A model generated the notes under the pieces. That model did not search any database. It had not been told where the DNA came from and was given only the letters and a program-made list of their open reading frames with translations. The translations under genes and the position numbers were made by a program. 64,000 bases of DNA from Saccharicrinis aurantiacus (GTDB lineage Bacteria > Bacteroidota > Bacteroidia > Bacteroidales > Marinilabiliaceae), in contig NZ_LYBV02000032.1 in the NCBI RefSeq assembly GCF_001660705.2, positions 62,001-126,000 of the forward strand, in the 5' to 3' direction. The stretch's first letter is position 1. Each line of letters opens with the position of its first letter. This document shows, in pieces, positions 18,311 through 26,546 of this stretch.

Positions 18311-18401
18311 TTCTGCGAATAGGATTGCGTTAGCGATTGCAGCGGATACCCCACAGCGAGGAACGAAGCGAGGAGTATGAGCGTAAAGCGCGCCCCCAAA
18401 T
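18311..18401. repeat. G+C-rich degenerate palindromic patch
   Basis: In an A+T-rich spacer, this patch carries short repeats and near-palindromes (ATTGCGTTAGCGATTGC; GCGAGGAACGAAGCGAGG). Its opening, GAATAGGATTGCGTTAGC, resembles AAATAGGATTCGTTTTAGC inside the fold-back element at 3203-3325, so the two may be relics of one repeat family. Confidence 0.45.
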
Positions 18402-18523
18402 TATAGTTTTATTATGCATTACTATATTCTTTATGGGGGAACGCCCTAAAAAACATAACGATAAATTAGCTAGGGGTGTTTAAAAAGCTGCAATATATCA
18501 TTCACTATGTTTTTTCAAAGTAA

Positions 18524-18531
18524 TAGATTTG
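18524..18531 (+). promoter_or_regulatory. Candidate -7 element for the M3 peptidase gene
   Basis: TAGATTTG matches TAnnTTTG and lies 75 bases before the ATG. No good -33 TTTG at the right distance was found. Confidence 0.35.
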
Positions 18532-18605
18532 CGAGTTAAACTAAAAAACAAACTATTGAGTATCTATATGGTGGGACTATGGAGCTCGGTAATAAAAATA
18601 AGTAA

Positions 18606-20717
18606 ATGAAGTATTTATTAACTGTAAGTATTTGTATGGCCCTATTATTTAATGCCTGCACAAGCAACGAAAAAAAATGCTGCGATGGAAATCCTTTTTT
18701 CCACGAGTATAGCACTCCTTTTGGAGTAGCTCCTTTTAACGAAATTAAAATAGAGCATTATTTGCCTGCATTTGAAAAAGGAATGGCGCAACAAAGTGCA
18801 AACATTGAAGCAATTGTAAACAACGCAGAAGCTCCAACGTTTGAGAATACTATTGAAGCAATAGAATATAGCGGTCCGCTTTTAACAAAAGTGAGCAGTG
18901 TATTTTATAACATGACAGGCGCTAACACAAACGATGATATTAAGGCCATTGCCAAAGAATTGGCACCTAAATTATCGAAACACAGCGATGACATTAATTT
19001 AAATCCTGCTCTTTTTACTAGAGTTAAAGCTGTTTACGAACAGAAAGACGGTTTAAACTTAAATCAGGAGCAAGGTATGTTACTAGAGAAGACATACCAA
19101 GATTTTGTTCGCGGTGGTGCTAACCTTGAAGGAGAAGCTAAAGAGAAATTCAGAAAGATAAACCAAGAGTTGTCGTTACTTACTCTAAAATTTGGCGATA
19201 ATGTACTGGCTGAAACCAACAGTTTTGTAATGGTGGTTGATAACGAAGCTGACTTATCTGGCTTACCGAAAGGAAGTATTGATGCAGCAGCAGCAACGGC
19301 AGAAGAAAAAGGAATGGCTGGCAAATGGGTTTTTACTATTCACAAGCCAAGTATGATTCCATTTTTACAGTATGCTGAAAATCGTGAATTGAGAGAGAAA
19401 ATATTCAAAGCCTATATTAATAAAGGCGATAACAATAACGAGTTTGACAATAAGGAAACTATTAAAAAGATTGCTTCGTTACGTGTTGAACGGGCTAATT
19501 TATTAGGTTTCGAAAGTCATGCTGCTTTTATACTTGATAAGAACATGGCAAAAACGCCAGAGGTTGTAAACGAAAAGTTGGCCTTTCTAATGGAGCGCTC
19601 TACCAAAGTAGCTAAGCAAGAATTAAAAGATATGCAAGCTATTGTTAATGCTGAGGGTGGCAAATTTAAAATTAAGGCTTGGGATTGGTGGTTCTACTCT
19701 GAAAAAGTAAAACAAAAGAAGTTTAACTTAGATGAGAACGACATTAAACCTTATTTTGAATTAGAAAATGTAGTTAAAGGAGCTTTATATACCGCCGAGC
19801 AATTATATGGTTTACAATTTGAGGCACGTGCTGATATACCTGCTCCGCATGTTGAGGCGAGAGCTTACGAGGTAAAGGAAGCTAACGGTGACCATATTGG
19901 TGTTTTATTTATGGACTTTCACCCGAGGGAAAGCAAAAGAGGTGGTGCATGGATGAACTCGTACCGCAAGCAAGAGATTGTGAACGGAGAATTTATTCAC
20001 CCTGTAATTACAATGGTTTGTAACTTTACTAAACCAACTGCCAACACCCCTGCCCTATTGAGCTTTGAGGAGGTCACTACTTTATTCCACGAGTTTGGGC
20101 ATGCTTTACATGGTTTATTATCTAAGTGTACTTATTATTCTTTATCAGGAACAGCAGTACCTCGAGACTTTGTTGAGTTACCATCACAAGTGATGGAGCA
20201 TTGGGCATCAGAACCTGAGGTTTTAAATGTATATGCAAAACATTATAAAACAGGAGAAATTATCCCAACGGACTTGGTAAATAAAATTCAAAAAAGTGGA
20301 ACTTTCAACCAAGGTTTTATTACAACTGAATATCTAGCCGCAGCTATTTTAGATATGGACTACCATACTTTAACAGCTCCGTTAACACAAGATATTAATG
20401 CTTTTGAGGCGGCTTCTAACAAAAAGATGGGTTTAATTCCTGAAATTGTAACACGCTACCGCAGCACCTATTTTAACCATGTATTTAGTGGTGGATATTC
20501 TGCAGGATACTACGCTTACATTTGGGCTGCTATACTTGATTCAGATGCTTTTGATGCTTTTGAAGAGAACGGTATTTTTGATAAAGAAACTGCTGCCAAA
20601 TTTAGAACTAATGTACTTGAAAAAGGAGGCACTGTAGATCCAATGGTATTGTATAAAAACTTTAGAGGACAAGAACCAAACGAAAAAGCTTTATTGGAAG
20701 ATAGAGGGCTTTTATAA
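18606..20717 (+). CDS. dcp: M3-family zinc metallopeptidase (peptidyl-dipeptidase Dcp type), lipoprotein
   Basis: Cleaves dipeptides from the C-termini of peptides in this family. The 703-residue protein has the zinc motif FHEFGHALHG (about residues 497-506; HExxH), and the third ligand is expected in LPSQVMEHW about 25 residues further on. YYAYIWAAILDSDAFDAFEENGIFD near the C-terminus is typical of Dcp and oligopeptidase A. Unlike the cytosolic E. coli enzymes it starts with a lipoprotein signal (LFNAC, Cys18), so it should act in the periplasm or at the outer membrane. It is a single-gene unit ending in a GAAA-loop terminator. Confidence 0.92.
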   Translation: MKYLLTVSICMALLFNACTSNEKKCCDGNPFFHEYSTPFGVAPFNEIKIEHYLPAFEKGMAQQSANIEAIVNNAEAPTFENTIEAIEYSGPLLTKVSSVFYNMTGANTNDDIKAIAKELAPKLSKHSDDINLNPALFTRVKAVYEQKDGLNLNQEQGMLLEKTYQDFVRGGANLEGEAKEKFRKINQELSLLTLKFGDNVLAETNSFVMVVDNEADLSGLPKGSIDAAAATAEEKGMAGKWVFTIHKPSMIPFLQYAENRELREKIFKAYINKGDNNNEFDNKETIKKIASLRVERANLLGFESHAAFILDKNMAKTPEVVNEKLAFLMERSTKVAKQELKDMQAIVNAEGGKFKIKAWDWWFYSEKVKQKKFNLDENDIKPYFELENVVKGALYTAEQLYGLQFEARADIPAPHVEARAYEVKEANGDHIGVLFMDFHPRESKRGGAWMNSYRKQEIVNGEFIHPVITMVCNFTKPTANTPALLSFEEVTTLFHEFGHALHGLLSKCTYYSLSGTAVPRDFVELPSQVMEHWASEPEVLNVYAKHYKTGEIIPTDLVNKIQKSGTFNQGFITTEYLAAAILDMDYHTLTAPLTQDINAFEAASNKKMGLIPEIVTRYRSTYFNHVFSGGYSAGYYAYIWAAILDSDAFDAFEENGIFDKETAAKFRTNVLEKGGTVDPMVLYKNFRGQEPNEKALLEDRGLL

Positions 20718-20740
20718 TTGAATAATGTAAGAATACATAC

Positions 20741-20771
20741 AAAGGGCATTCAGAAATGGATGCCCTTTTAT
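20741..20771 (+). terminator. Rho-independent terminator after dcp
   Basis: A 12-bp stem (20741-20752 with 20757-20768, one G-T pair) closed by a GAAA tetraloop, then TTTTA-type sequence. It also sits 6 bases after the stop of the convergent minus-strand gene and may serve both. Confidence 0.8.
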
Positions 20772-20773
20772 AG

Positions 20774-21295
20774 TTAATAATGCCAAGAAGAATTTCGTCT
20801 TAACTCCCCATCCTTTCCTCTTACCCAATTTGGTTCTGCCTCGGATATTCGAATTGGAAATACGGTATTAATTGCCTTTTGCTTTTTTGAAGATAAAGAA
20901 CCATAAGTAGTCCCAAATTTTTTTTGAGCCAATTCTTCTCGCAGTTCAGCATATGCTTTCTCTAACTCATTCTGAACATCGATATAAAACCCATACGTAA
21001 CATCACGATCTGTTTGTATTGAAACAACTGCTATAGACACTTGAGTATCTCCGAAAAAGTGTACACGCTTTGAACGTTTACTAGGCAACCAAGACTCATT
21101 GTTAGGGTTTGCAATGTATTCCTTCGTTAGTTCTTTTAAATCAGATAACTTTCTTTCTTCTCCTTTAACTAAAATAATATCACCACTCTTTACCCATACT
21201 GTAAAAAGATTCCTATCTGTCCACGAAGTACAAACTACCAAAACAACGAAATAAGACACCAAATAACAATAATATTTTTTTGACATAAACCACAC
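20774..21295 (-). CDS. ExbD/TolR-like periplasmic-domain protein lacking the TM aspartate
   Basis: The C-terminal two thirds match Bacteroidota ExbD: VSIQTDRDVTYGFYIDVQNELEKAY, REELAQKKFG and PIRISEAEP are the typical strings. One N-terminal hydrophobic helix (about residues 9-25, YCYLVSYFVVLVVCTSW) precedes it. ExbD normally has an essential aspartate in that helix for proton flow; I see none. No exbB or tonB is adjacent. The listed start appears to be GTG; an ATG three codons later (MSKKYY) is as likely. It may be a non-energising relative of ExbD that only interacts through its periplasmic domain. Function unknown. Confidence 0.75.
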   Translation of the reverse strand: MWFMSKKYYCYLVSYFVVLVVCTSWTDRNLFTVWVKSGDIILVKGEERKLSDLKELTKEYIANPNNESWLPSKRSKRVHFFGDTQVSIAVVSIQTDRDVTYGFYIDVQNELEKAYAELREELAQKKFGTTYGSLSSKKQKAINTVFPIRISEAEPNWVRGKDGELRRNSSWHY

Positions 21296-21429
21296 TTTTT
21301 AGGAGACTAAATCTACAGATAATTCCTACAAAAGAAAACAATACTATTTTTACTCTATCACTAAATTCAGAATACCAACACTATAGAGGAATATTTTGGA
21401 CAACTTTTAAATAAATCCGTTTAATAACA

Positions 21430-21460
21430 TTGCCAAATAGATAAACATTACATACATTTG
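21430..21460 (+). promoter_or_regulatory. Promoter of the first cobalamin riboswitch RNA
   Basis: TTG (21430-21432), 20 bases, TACATTTG (21453-21460). It places the transcription start only a few bases before the aptamer. Confidence 0.65.
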
Positions 21461-21469
21461 TTTCAGATT

Positions 21470-21680
21470 TTGGAAGTGCAAATATTTTATTTGCCAAGGG
21501 AATTAGGTGAGAATCCTAAACAGTACCCGCTGCTGTAATCTCTAGCCGTTAGGCTAATCTTTTAATTAACATGTCACTGTTGCTCCCAAAGCAATGGGAA
21601 GGCAATTAAAGGAGGAGTAAGTCAGAATACCTACCAATAATCAATATTTGAAAGTAGCTTTCGGGAGTTAAAGCAAAATC
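21470..21680 (+). ncRNA. Cobalamin (AdoCbl-type) riboswitch 1
   Basis: The conserved core is at 21498-21536 (GGGAATTAGGTGAGAATCC, then CCCGCTGCTGT), and the B12 box AGTCAGAATACCTACC is at 21620-21635. A hairpin GCTTT...AAAGC (21657-21674) follows at the same relative place as in riboswitch 2. The next gene start is 230 bases further and a terminator (21817-21844) stands between, so the gene it controls is unclear. It may be an orphan switch left by loss of a btuB-type gene, or it may act on the terminator. Confidence 0.9.
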
Positions 21681-21816
21681 GGTTAAGTATCTGAGGTACT
21701 TTCTATCCGTAAATATATTCCCACGCATTTTCAAAAACATTTTATTGCAACAACGTAGACTGATATGCCAATTGGTCGAATCTAGTATTTATCTGTATAA
21801 CAATGTTTTTCAAAGA

Positions 21817-21844
21817 AAAGCACTCCTAAGGGGGTGCTTTTTTT
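21817..21844 (+). terminator. Rho-independent terminator between riboswitch 1 and the next gene
   Basis: AAAGCACTCC (21817-21826) pairs with GGGGTGCTTT (21831-21840, one G-T pair) around TAAG, followed by TTTT. No open frame of note lies between the riboswitch and this terminator. Confidence 0.85.
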
Positions 21845-21853
21845 GATTCATAC

Positions 21854-21878
21854 TGTCAGGTTTCTTAATTTATACGAC
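21854..21878 (+). promoter_or_regulatory. ECF-type promoter-like element, copy A
   Basis: TGTCAGGTTT at 21854-21863 and CGAC at 21875-21878, ending 30 bases before the ATG at 21908. The same two blocks with the same 25-base span and the same 30-base distance to the start stand before the thioredoxin gene at 40043. Conserved ends and a variable spacer are what a two-block sigma-factor promoter looks like. Confidence 0.55.
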
Positions 21879-21907
21879 AATAAGAATAAACAACTAATAC
21901 TAGCATC

Positions 21908-22534
21908 ATGAAAACATTATCACTAATAGCCGCAATACTACTAAGTATTAATATTTATTCGCAAGAAAAAATTAAAGCAGAAGGAGCAAAAGGAATAGAT
22001 ATTGGAAGTCACATTAATAATTTTAAGGCCACTACAGATAAGGGCGAATTGTTTTCGTTAAACGATGCTTTAAAAGATGGCCCTGTTGTGTTTATATTCT
22101 ATCGAGGATTTTGGTGCCCTGTTTGCAACAAACATTTGGCTGAAATGCAAGATAGCTTAAACTTAATTACAGATAGAGGTGCACAACTAATAGCCATATC
22201 TCCAGAAAAACCAGAGTATCTTAATATCATGAAAGACAAAACGGGTGCCAAATTCACACTTCTTTATGATGAAAATTACGAAATATCGGATACTTTTGGT
22301 GTTACCTTTACTCCTTCTAAAACAACGCGAACCATTTACAATATAGCTTTAGGTGCCAAATTAAAAGAAACACATTCCGACGAATCAGAACGACTACCCA
22401 TACCCGCCACATATATTATTAATACAGATGGTACAATCATATGGCGCCATATTGATCCGGATTATAAAAACCGAGCAAACGTAAAAGATATTCTTAATAA
22501 TTTGCCAGTTATAATAGATACTAATCCATTATAA
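21908..22534 (+). CDS. Secreted peroxiredoxin-like (AhpC/TSA, thioredoxin fold) protein
   Basis: 208-residue thiol-redox protein with a cleavable signal peptide (residues ~1-19, ending NIYSQ), so it is periplasmic. The active site is FWCPVCNKHL (CxxC, about residues 70-73), and PIPATYIINTDGTIIWRHIDPDY is the usual C-terminal part of AhpC/TSA peroxiredoxin-like proteins. The CxxC pair is more like a thiol-disulfide oxidoreductase than a classic 2-Cys peroxiredoxin. It lies after a cobalamin riboswitch and a terminator, but carries its own promoter-like element at 21854. That suggests control by an ECF sigma factor rather than B12. Confidence 0.85.
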   Translation: MKTLSLIAAILLSINIYSQEKIKAEGAKGIDIGSHINNFKATTDKGELFSLNDALKDGPVVFIFYRGFWCPVCNKHLAEMQDSLNLITDRGAQLIAISPEKPEYLNIMKDKTGAKFTLLYDENYEISDTFGVTFTPSKTTRTIYNIALGAKLKETHSDESERLPIPATYIINTDGTIIWRHIDPDYKNRANVKDILNNLPVIIDTNPL

Positions 22535-22731
22535 TTAAGATTAAACCACCCAAGATCTTATTTAGAAATTCTGCACAAATGGCTTAATCTAATTAATAGA
22601 TATACATGATAATATGCAAATGCTTTTGATGGAACTACAAGAGCTTTTTCAACAATTACTATATCTATTATATTATTTATAATATTAAAATTACTATCTT
22701 AAAACTTCGAAAATCAAACCCTTATATTTAT

Positions 22732-23856
22732 ATGAGACATTTATTCTTCACTTTACTACCTACCTTTGTGTCCATTGCAATTATTGTTGTTAACATCTAT
22801 CTCATTAAACGATTCTACGGTTATTTCATCAAAGAATTAAACAAACCTTTTTATGCAATGCTTTGTATTGTACTATTCTTTGTAGCTACAAGCTTCTTAA
22901 TGATTAGACATGAAATGGGGAGCTTTAGCGATTCGCAATTTATTATTGCCTCCATATTAATGGGAACATTAGCATTCTTAGTATTCGCCGTTGTATTAGT
23001 AGACATTGTATTAATCTTCATACATATTGAGCCCAAATACGCAGGTATCGTTGTGTTATCTACCACCCTCTTGATTATTGCCTACTCTATTTGTAATGCA
23101 TCACACACACGTGTAAAACATCAGGAAATAAAAATAGAAGGCCTACCACAAGAATTACACATAATGCACTTATCTGATATGCACATTGGTCCATTTAGAG
23201 GGCACGAATTTGTTAAAAACATTGTAAATAAAACCATTGATGCCCATGTCGATGCCGTTGTAATAACAGGCGACTTATTTGATGGCGTTGTTGAATTAGA
23301 CAAAAACAGCATCGCTCCCTTCAAAAAACTAAATGTTCCCATATTCTTTATCGAAGGTAATCATGATATTATTATAGGTTCAAAAAGGGTGAAGGAGGCT
23401 GTACGGGAAATGGGAATTACGGTTCTTGAAAATGAAATATTCAATTTTGAAGGAGTACAACTTATTGGACTTAATTACATGGCAGAGGACGACTCTGCAT
23501 ATTACAAAGAAGAACATATTGAGGATAAAACAGCTGAAAGAAAAACCATAAAAAGCGTATTGGATGATTTAGTATTAGACGATAATAAACCTAGTATTTT
23601 ACTACACCATAGCCCTGCTGGCATTAAATATATCAATGAAAAAGGTATTGATTTATTTCTTTCAGGACATACGCATGCCGGGCAATTGTTTCCATTTACC
23701 TGGCTCATTAAATTAATTTTTAAATACTCCTATGGCTATCATAACTTCAACGGAACCCAGATATTTGTTTCGCAAGGTATTGGCACATCCGGCCCCCCCA
23801 TGCGATTAGGCTCCAAGAGTGAAATGGTAGTGTTGGATTTAATGCCACTTGATTAA
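22732..23856 (+). CDS. Membrane-anchored metallophosphoesterase
   Basis: 374 residues. The N-terminal third has about four transmembrane helices (residues ~5-125). A calcineurin-like phosphoesterase domain follows with all metal motifs: LSDMHIG (DxH), ITGDLFDG (GD), EGNHD, LLHHSP and SGHTHAGQLFPF. This matches YkoQ/YaeI-type enzymes, some of which act on lipid-linked pyrophosphates such as UDP-diacylglucosamine; the exact substrate is not deducible. It stands alone between a peroxiredoxin-like gene and a lipoprotein, without clear promoter or terminator signals. Confidence 0.88.
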   Translation: MRHLFFTLLPTFVSIAIIVVNIYLIKRFYGYFIKELNKPFYAMLCIVLFFVATSFLMIRHEMGSFSDSQFIIASILMGTLAFLVFAVVLVDIVLIFIHIEPKYAGIVVLSTTLLIIAYSICNASHTRVKHQEIKIEGLPQELHIMHLSDMHIGPFRGHEFVKNIVNKTIDAHVDAVVITGDLFDGVVELDKNSIAPFKKLNVPIFFIEGNHDIIIGSKRVKEAVREMGITVLENEIFNFEGVQLIGLNYMAEDDSAYYKEEHIEDKTAERKTIKSVLDDLVLDDNKPSILLHHSPAGIKYINEKGIDLFLSGHTHAGQLFPFTWLIKLIFKYSYGYHNFNGTQIFVSQGIGTSGPPMRLGSKSEMVVLDLMPLD

Positions 23857-23937
23857 TAATACGTGAAATTCGAGGTTAGATTGTCTAAATATTGAGTTCA
23901 AAGAAACTTGATAACCATAAACTATAACAATCTAATC

Positions 23938-24729
23938 ATGAAAAACAACATTCTGCTAATTGCCAGTTTAATTCTTATTAGCTTCACAGCATGTACCTCT
24001 TTTCAATTTACATCGCTGCAGAGCAATCTCCTAAATCTTGATTCAAATTATTTCTTATATCAGGATGATACGCTAGAAGTAAAATACTCTTTTGCAGGTA
24101 GAAACTGCCCATTACAACTAACCATCTACAATAAATCGGACGACCCAATTTTTATCAACTGGGAACAATCGGCAGTAATAATTAATGGACAAAGCCTACC
24201 AATTAACCCCTTAAATTCAATAATGTCGTCCAGAAGCCAAACTTCTACTTATGCAATAGGAAATCACTACGAAAGTAGCAGTAGTATCAGCAATGGAGTT
24301 ATTGAACATTCCGACAGGTCGGGTTTTGTGCCACCTAACGCTAGTATTACAATAAATAGCTATAATTTAAGCAGTGGTTTTATTAACACTACCCTAGCCG
24401 ATTCTACACAAAAAGTATACGAAGAAAGCGCACTCAGAACAGTAACCAAACACTTCTTTACCAAAGAAAACTCTCCACTTAAAATCAATTGTTTCTTAAC
24501 TTACAATAACAATACTAGAACTCAGAAAAATTATATCAAAAGCGAATTTTGGTGTGCCTCAGTTTATAAAACCAACTACCAATCGTATAACAATAGAGGC
24601 GATCAATATTTTGTATCTCGCTCTAGCGTTGCTGGCGATATATTAAGTACAGCTGCCATTGTTGGCGTAGCCATAGTAGCCGTTAAAGCCGACCTTGAAT
24701 ATGACGACGAATGTTGCCACGAGCGATAA
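23938..24729 (+). CDS. Hypothetical lipoprotein
   Basis: Not recognised. The start at 23938 is preferred over a codon at 23908 because it begins directly with a lipoprotein signal (MKNNILLIASLILISFTAC, lipidated Cys19). The mature part is Asn/Ser-rich and probably beta-rich. A Ser-rich stretch (HYESSSSISNG) lies in the middle, and a short hydrophobic segment (AGDILSTAAIVGVAIVAVKA) near the C-terminus is followed by DDECCHER with a Cys-Cys pair. The gene ends about 100 bases before the second cobalamin riboswitch. No partner gene hints at its role. Confidence 0.7.
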   Translation: MKNNILLIASLILISFTACTSFQFTSLQSNLLNLDSNYFLYQDDTLEVKYSFAGRNCPLQLTIYNKSDDPIFINWEQSAVIINGQSLPINPLNSIMSSRSQTSTYAIGNHYESSSSISNGVIEHSDRSGFVPPNASITINSYNLSSGFINTTLADSTQKVYEESALRTVTKHFFTKENSPLKINCFLTYNNNTRTQKNYIKSEFWCASVYKTNYQSYNNRGDQYFVSRSSVAGDILSTAAIVGVAIVAVKADLEYDDECCHER

Positions 24730-24813
24730 CACAAAAATCCCCTCAATAATAATTAAGCTACACAACATATTTAAAAAGCTATAACAATTATGCATTCCTT
24801 TGCTTCAAATAAT

Positions 24814-24821
24814 TATATTTG
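24814..24821 (+). promoter_or_regulatory. -7 element of the cbi operon promoter
   Basis: TATATTTG matches TAnnTTTG and sits about 10 bases before the riboswitch, the same arrangement as at riboswitch 1. A TTTG is present at 24799-24802 but is too close to be the usual -33 box. Confidence 0.5.
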
Positions 24822-24829
24822 CAGCGCAT

Positions 24830-25036
24830 TGGTGGTATTTTGCTTTTCAGCAATTACCTTAAAATGGGAATCTCGTTAAATTCGAGAGCTGTACCCGCAG
24901 CCGTATGCTTCAAAAAGTTTCTTATCACTACTTTTTGCCACTGTCTGAATATTAGATGGGAAGGCCGATAAGAATGAAGCGAGCCGGAAGACCTGCCAAG
25001 AAAAAATTAATTCAGTGCTTTCGGGATAAAAAGCAG
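24830..25036 (+). ncRNA. Cobalamin riboswitch 2, leader of the cbi operon
   Basis: Core GGGAA at 24866 and GTACCCGCAGCCGT at 24891-24904; B12 box GCCGGAAGACCTGCC at 24983-24997; 3' hairpin GCTTT...AAAGC at 25017-25034, shared with riboswitch 1. In place of the common GGTG..AATCC loop it has the self-complementary TCTCG/CGAGA. It lies 110 bases before cbiX, and no intrinsic terminator is seen in between. Control of translation or a Rho-type stop is more likely than attenuation. Confidence 0.93.
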
Positions 25037-25145
25037 AATGAAATAAACATCATTTCATTTGCACTATTTGATTATAGAATTGGTAACTCCATAATTAAAT
25101 ACTCACAGGCATTGAACTACTTATTCATTTAAAAACTGTAGATCG

Positions 25146-25523
25146 ATGCAAAATACAACATTGATTATTTTAGGCCATGGTAGCAAATCAAAAAATGCTA
25201 TTGAAGATTTTAATTACATCGTAAAGCTTGTTGCCGATAAAAACGAATTTAAGAACGTGGCCGGCGCACATATGGAAATTGCTGAACCTTCGTTACAAGA
25301 TGTGGTGAAAGATTTATACGAGAAAGGAGAACGCGATTTTGTTATATTTCCATACTTCTTGTACAACGGCATGCACATCCGCTTCGATATCCCCGGCATT
25401 TTAGATAAATTAAAGGCAGAGTACGAAGGCATCAGCTTCGACTTTACTGCTCCAATTGGTCAGGATCCTATTATGGCCGACTTAATTGTGAATAAGGTAT
25501 CAACACATATCGCAGCAAAATAA
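25146..25523 (+). CDS. cbiX: Sirohydrochlorin cobaltochelatase, short CbiX type
   Basis: Inserts cobalt into sirohydrochlorin, the committed step of the anaerobic B12 route. At 125 residues it is the single-domain form, expected to act as a dimer. The metal-binding histidines are in ILGHGSKSK (about residue 11) and FPYFLYNGMHIRFDIP (about 78). First gene after the cobalamin riboswitch and 5 bases before cbiM, so cobalt uptake and insertion are made together. Related chelatases SirB/CbiK load iron or nickel, but context supports cobalt. Confidence 0.93.
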   Translation: MQNTTLIILGHGSKSKNAIEDFNYIVKLVADKNEFKNVAGAHMEIAEPSLQDVVKDLYEKGERDFVIFPYFLYNGMHIRFDIPGILDKLKAEYEGISFDFTAPIGQDPIMADLIVNKVSTHIAAK

Positions 25524-25528
25524 TTTCG

Positions 25529-26248
25529 ATGAAGAAGATATTCGTAACGCTCTCTGTCCTACTCATTGCAAATACGCAACTAAACGCTATGCACATTGCC
25601 GAGGGTTTTTTACCTGCTAAATGGAGCATACTTTGGTGGATTGCCTTTATCCCTTTTTTATTAGTTGGATTCAACAAATTAAAAAAGATGATTAACGAAG
25701 TACCGCAGGCCAAAATTCTTTATGCTGTAGTGGGTGCATTTGTGTTTGTATTATCTTCTTTAAAACTGCCTTCCCTTGCGGGGAGCAGTTCTCATCTTAC
25801 TGGTATTGCTATGGGAGCGCTCTTATTTGGCGCTTCAAGCATGTCGATAATTGGAATCATTGTTTTGCTTTTTCAGGCATTATTATTGGCACACGGAGGG
25901 ATAACAACCTTAGGCGCCAATGCTTTTTCAATGGCAGTGGTTGGCGCTTTTGTTGCGGTAGGTATTTATAAATTAGCTGCTTCATTAAAAGCTCCACAGT
26001 GGTTGTCTATCTTTTTAGCTGCGTTCTTTTCAGATTTATGCATTTACATGTGTACTTCTGTTCAGTTGGCCATGGCTTTTCAATCCGAAGCAAATACCAT
26101 TATGGATAATACAATAAAGTTTCTTTCGGTTTTTGCGCTGTCGCAATTGCCATTAGCCATTATCGAAGGTATATTAACTGTACTATTCTATCAGCTGATT
26201 ACGCGTTATAACAGCGAGGAAATTAAATTACTAAGCAAACTCAATTAA
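25529..26248 (+). CDS. cbiM: Cobalt ECF transporter, substrate-binding subunit CbiM
   Basis: Membrane subunit that binds Co2+ in the CbiMNQO importer. After an N-terminal signal-like segment (residues 1-20) comes MHIAEGFLPAKW; in CbiM/NikM proteins the Met-His end of this motif is the metal ligand, and exposing it requires removal of the leader. Several transmembrane helices follow, with SSSHLTG (about 87) and HGGITTLGANAFSMAVVG (about 120-137) as family motifs. 239 residues. Confidence 0.95.
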   Translation: MKKIFVTLSVLLIANTQLNAMHIAEGFLPAKWSILWWIAFIPFLLVGFNKLKKMINEVPQAKILYAVVGAFVFVLSSLKLPSLAGSSSHLTGIAMGALLFGASSMSIIGIIVLLFQALLLAHGGITTLGANAFSMAVVGAFVAVGIYKLAASLKAPQWLSIFLAAFFSDLCIYMCTSVQLAMAFQSEANTIMDNTIKFLSVFALSQLPLAIIEGILTVLFYQLITRYNSEEIKLLSKLN

Positions 26249-26249
26249 A

Positions 26250-26546
26250 ATGACGAAAACAAAACGCATTACACTTTGGGTAGGGATAGCAGTTGTTGCA
26301 GCCGTTTTATTTCAGATTGGAATGGCCGATACTTTATCTCTTTTTGATGGCACCGATGATCAATCCGTTGAAGTCATTCAACAAATTGACGCTTCGTTCG
26401 AACCTATATTCGAACCTTTTTGGGAACCGGGAAGTGATAAAGCGGAAACTTTGCTATTTGCTTTACAAACATTAATTGGAGTTGGTATTATAGGCGCTTA
26501 TATTATTTATAGCGAAAAAAGAAAAAAAGCTAAGGCATGCAAATAA
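26250..26546 (+). CDS. cbiN: Cobalt ECF transporter, small subunit CbiN
   Basis: 98-residue accessory membrane protein with two helices (about residues 8-26 and 67-85) joined by an acidic external loop containing FEPIFEPFWEPGSDKAETLLFALQ, the CbiN signature. It loads or activates CbiM. It starts 1 base after cbiM and overlaps cbiQ by 10 bases, consistent with translational coupling. Confidence 0.93.
   Translation: MTKTKRITLWVGIAVVAAVLFQIGMADTLSLFDGTDDQSVEVIQQIDASFEPIFEPFWEPGSDKAETLLFALQTLIGVGIIGAYIIYSEKRKKAKACK

Larger units (their letters stand above)
17913..18605. other. 693-base spacer between divergent operons
   Basis: Contains the mce promoter (18038-18067), a locally G+C-rich patch at 18311-18401 with echoing motifs (GCGTTAGCGATTGC, GCGAGGAACGAAGCGAGG), and a candidate plus-strand promoter at 18524. 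No gene is supported. The rest is featureless A+T-rich sequence. Confidence 0.55.

Noticed and set aside
26293-26475. 60-codon frame inside cbiN
   Set aside because: Out-of-frame shadow of cbiN, which has clear family motifs.
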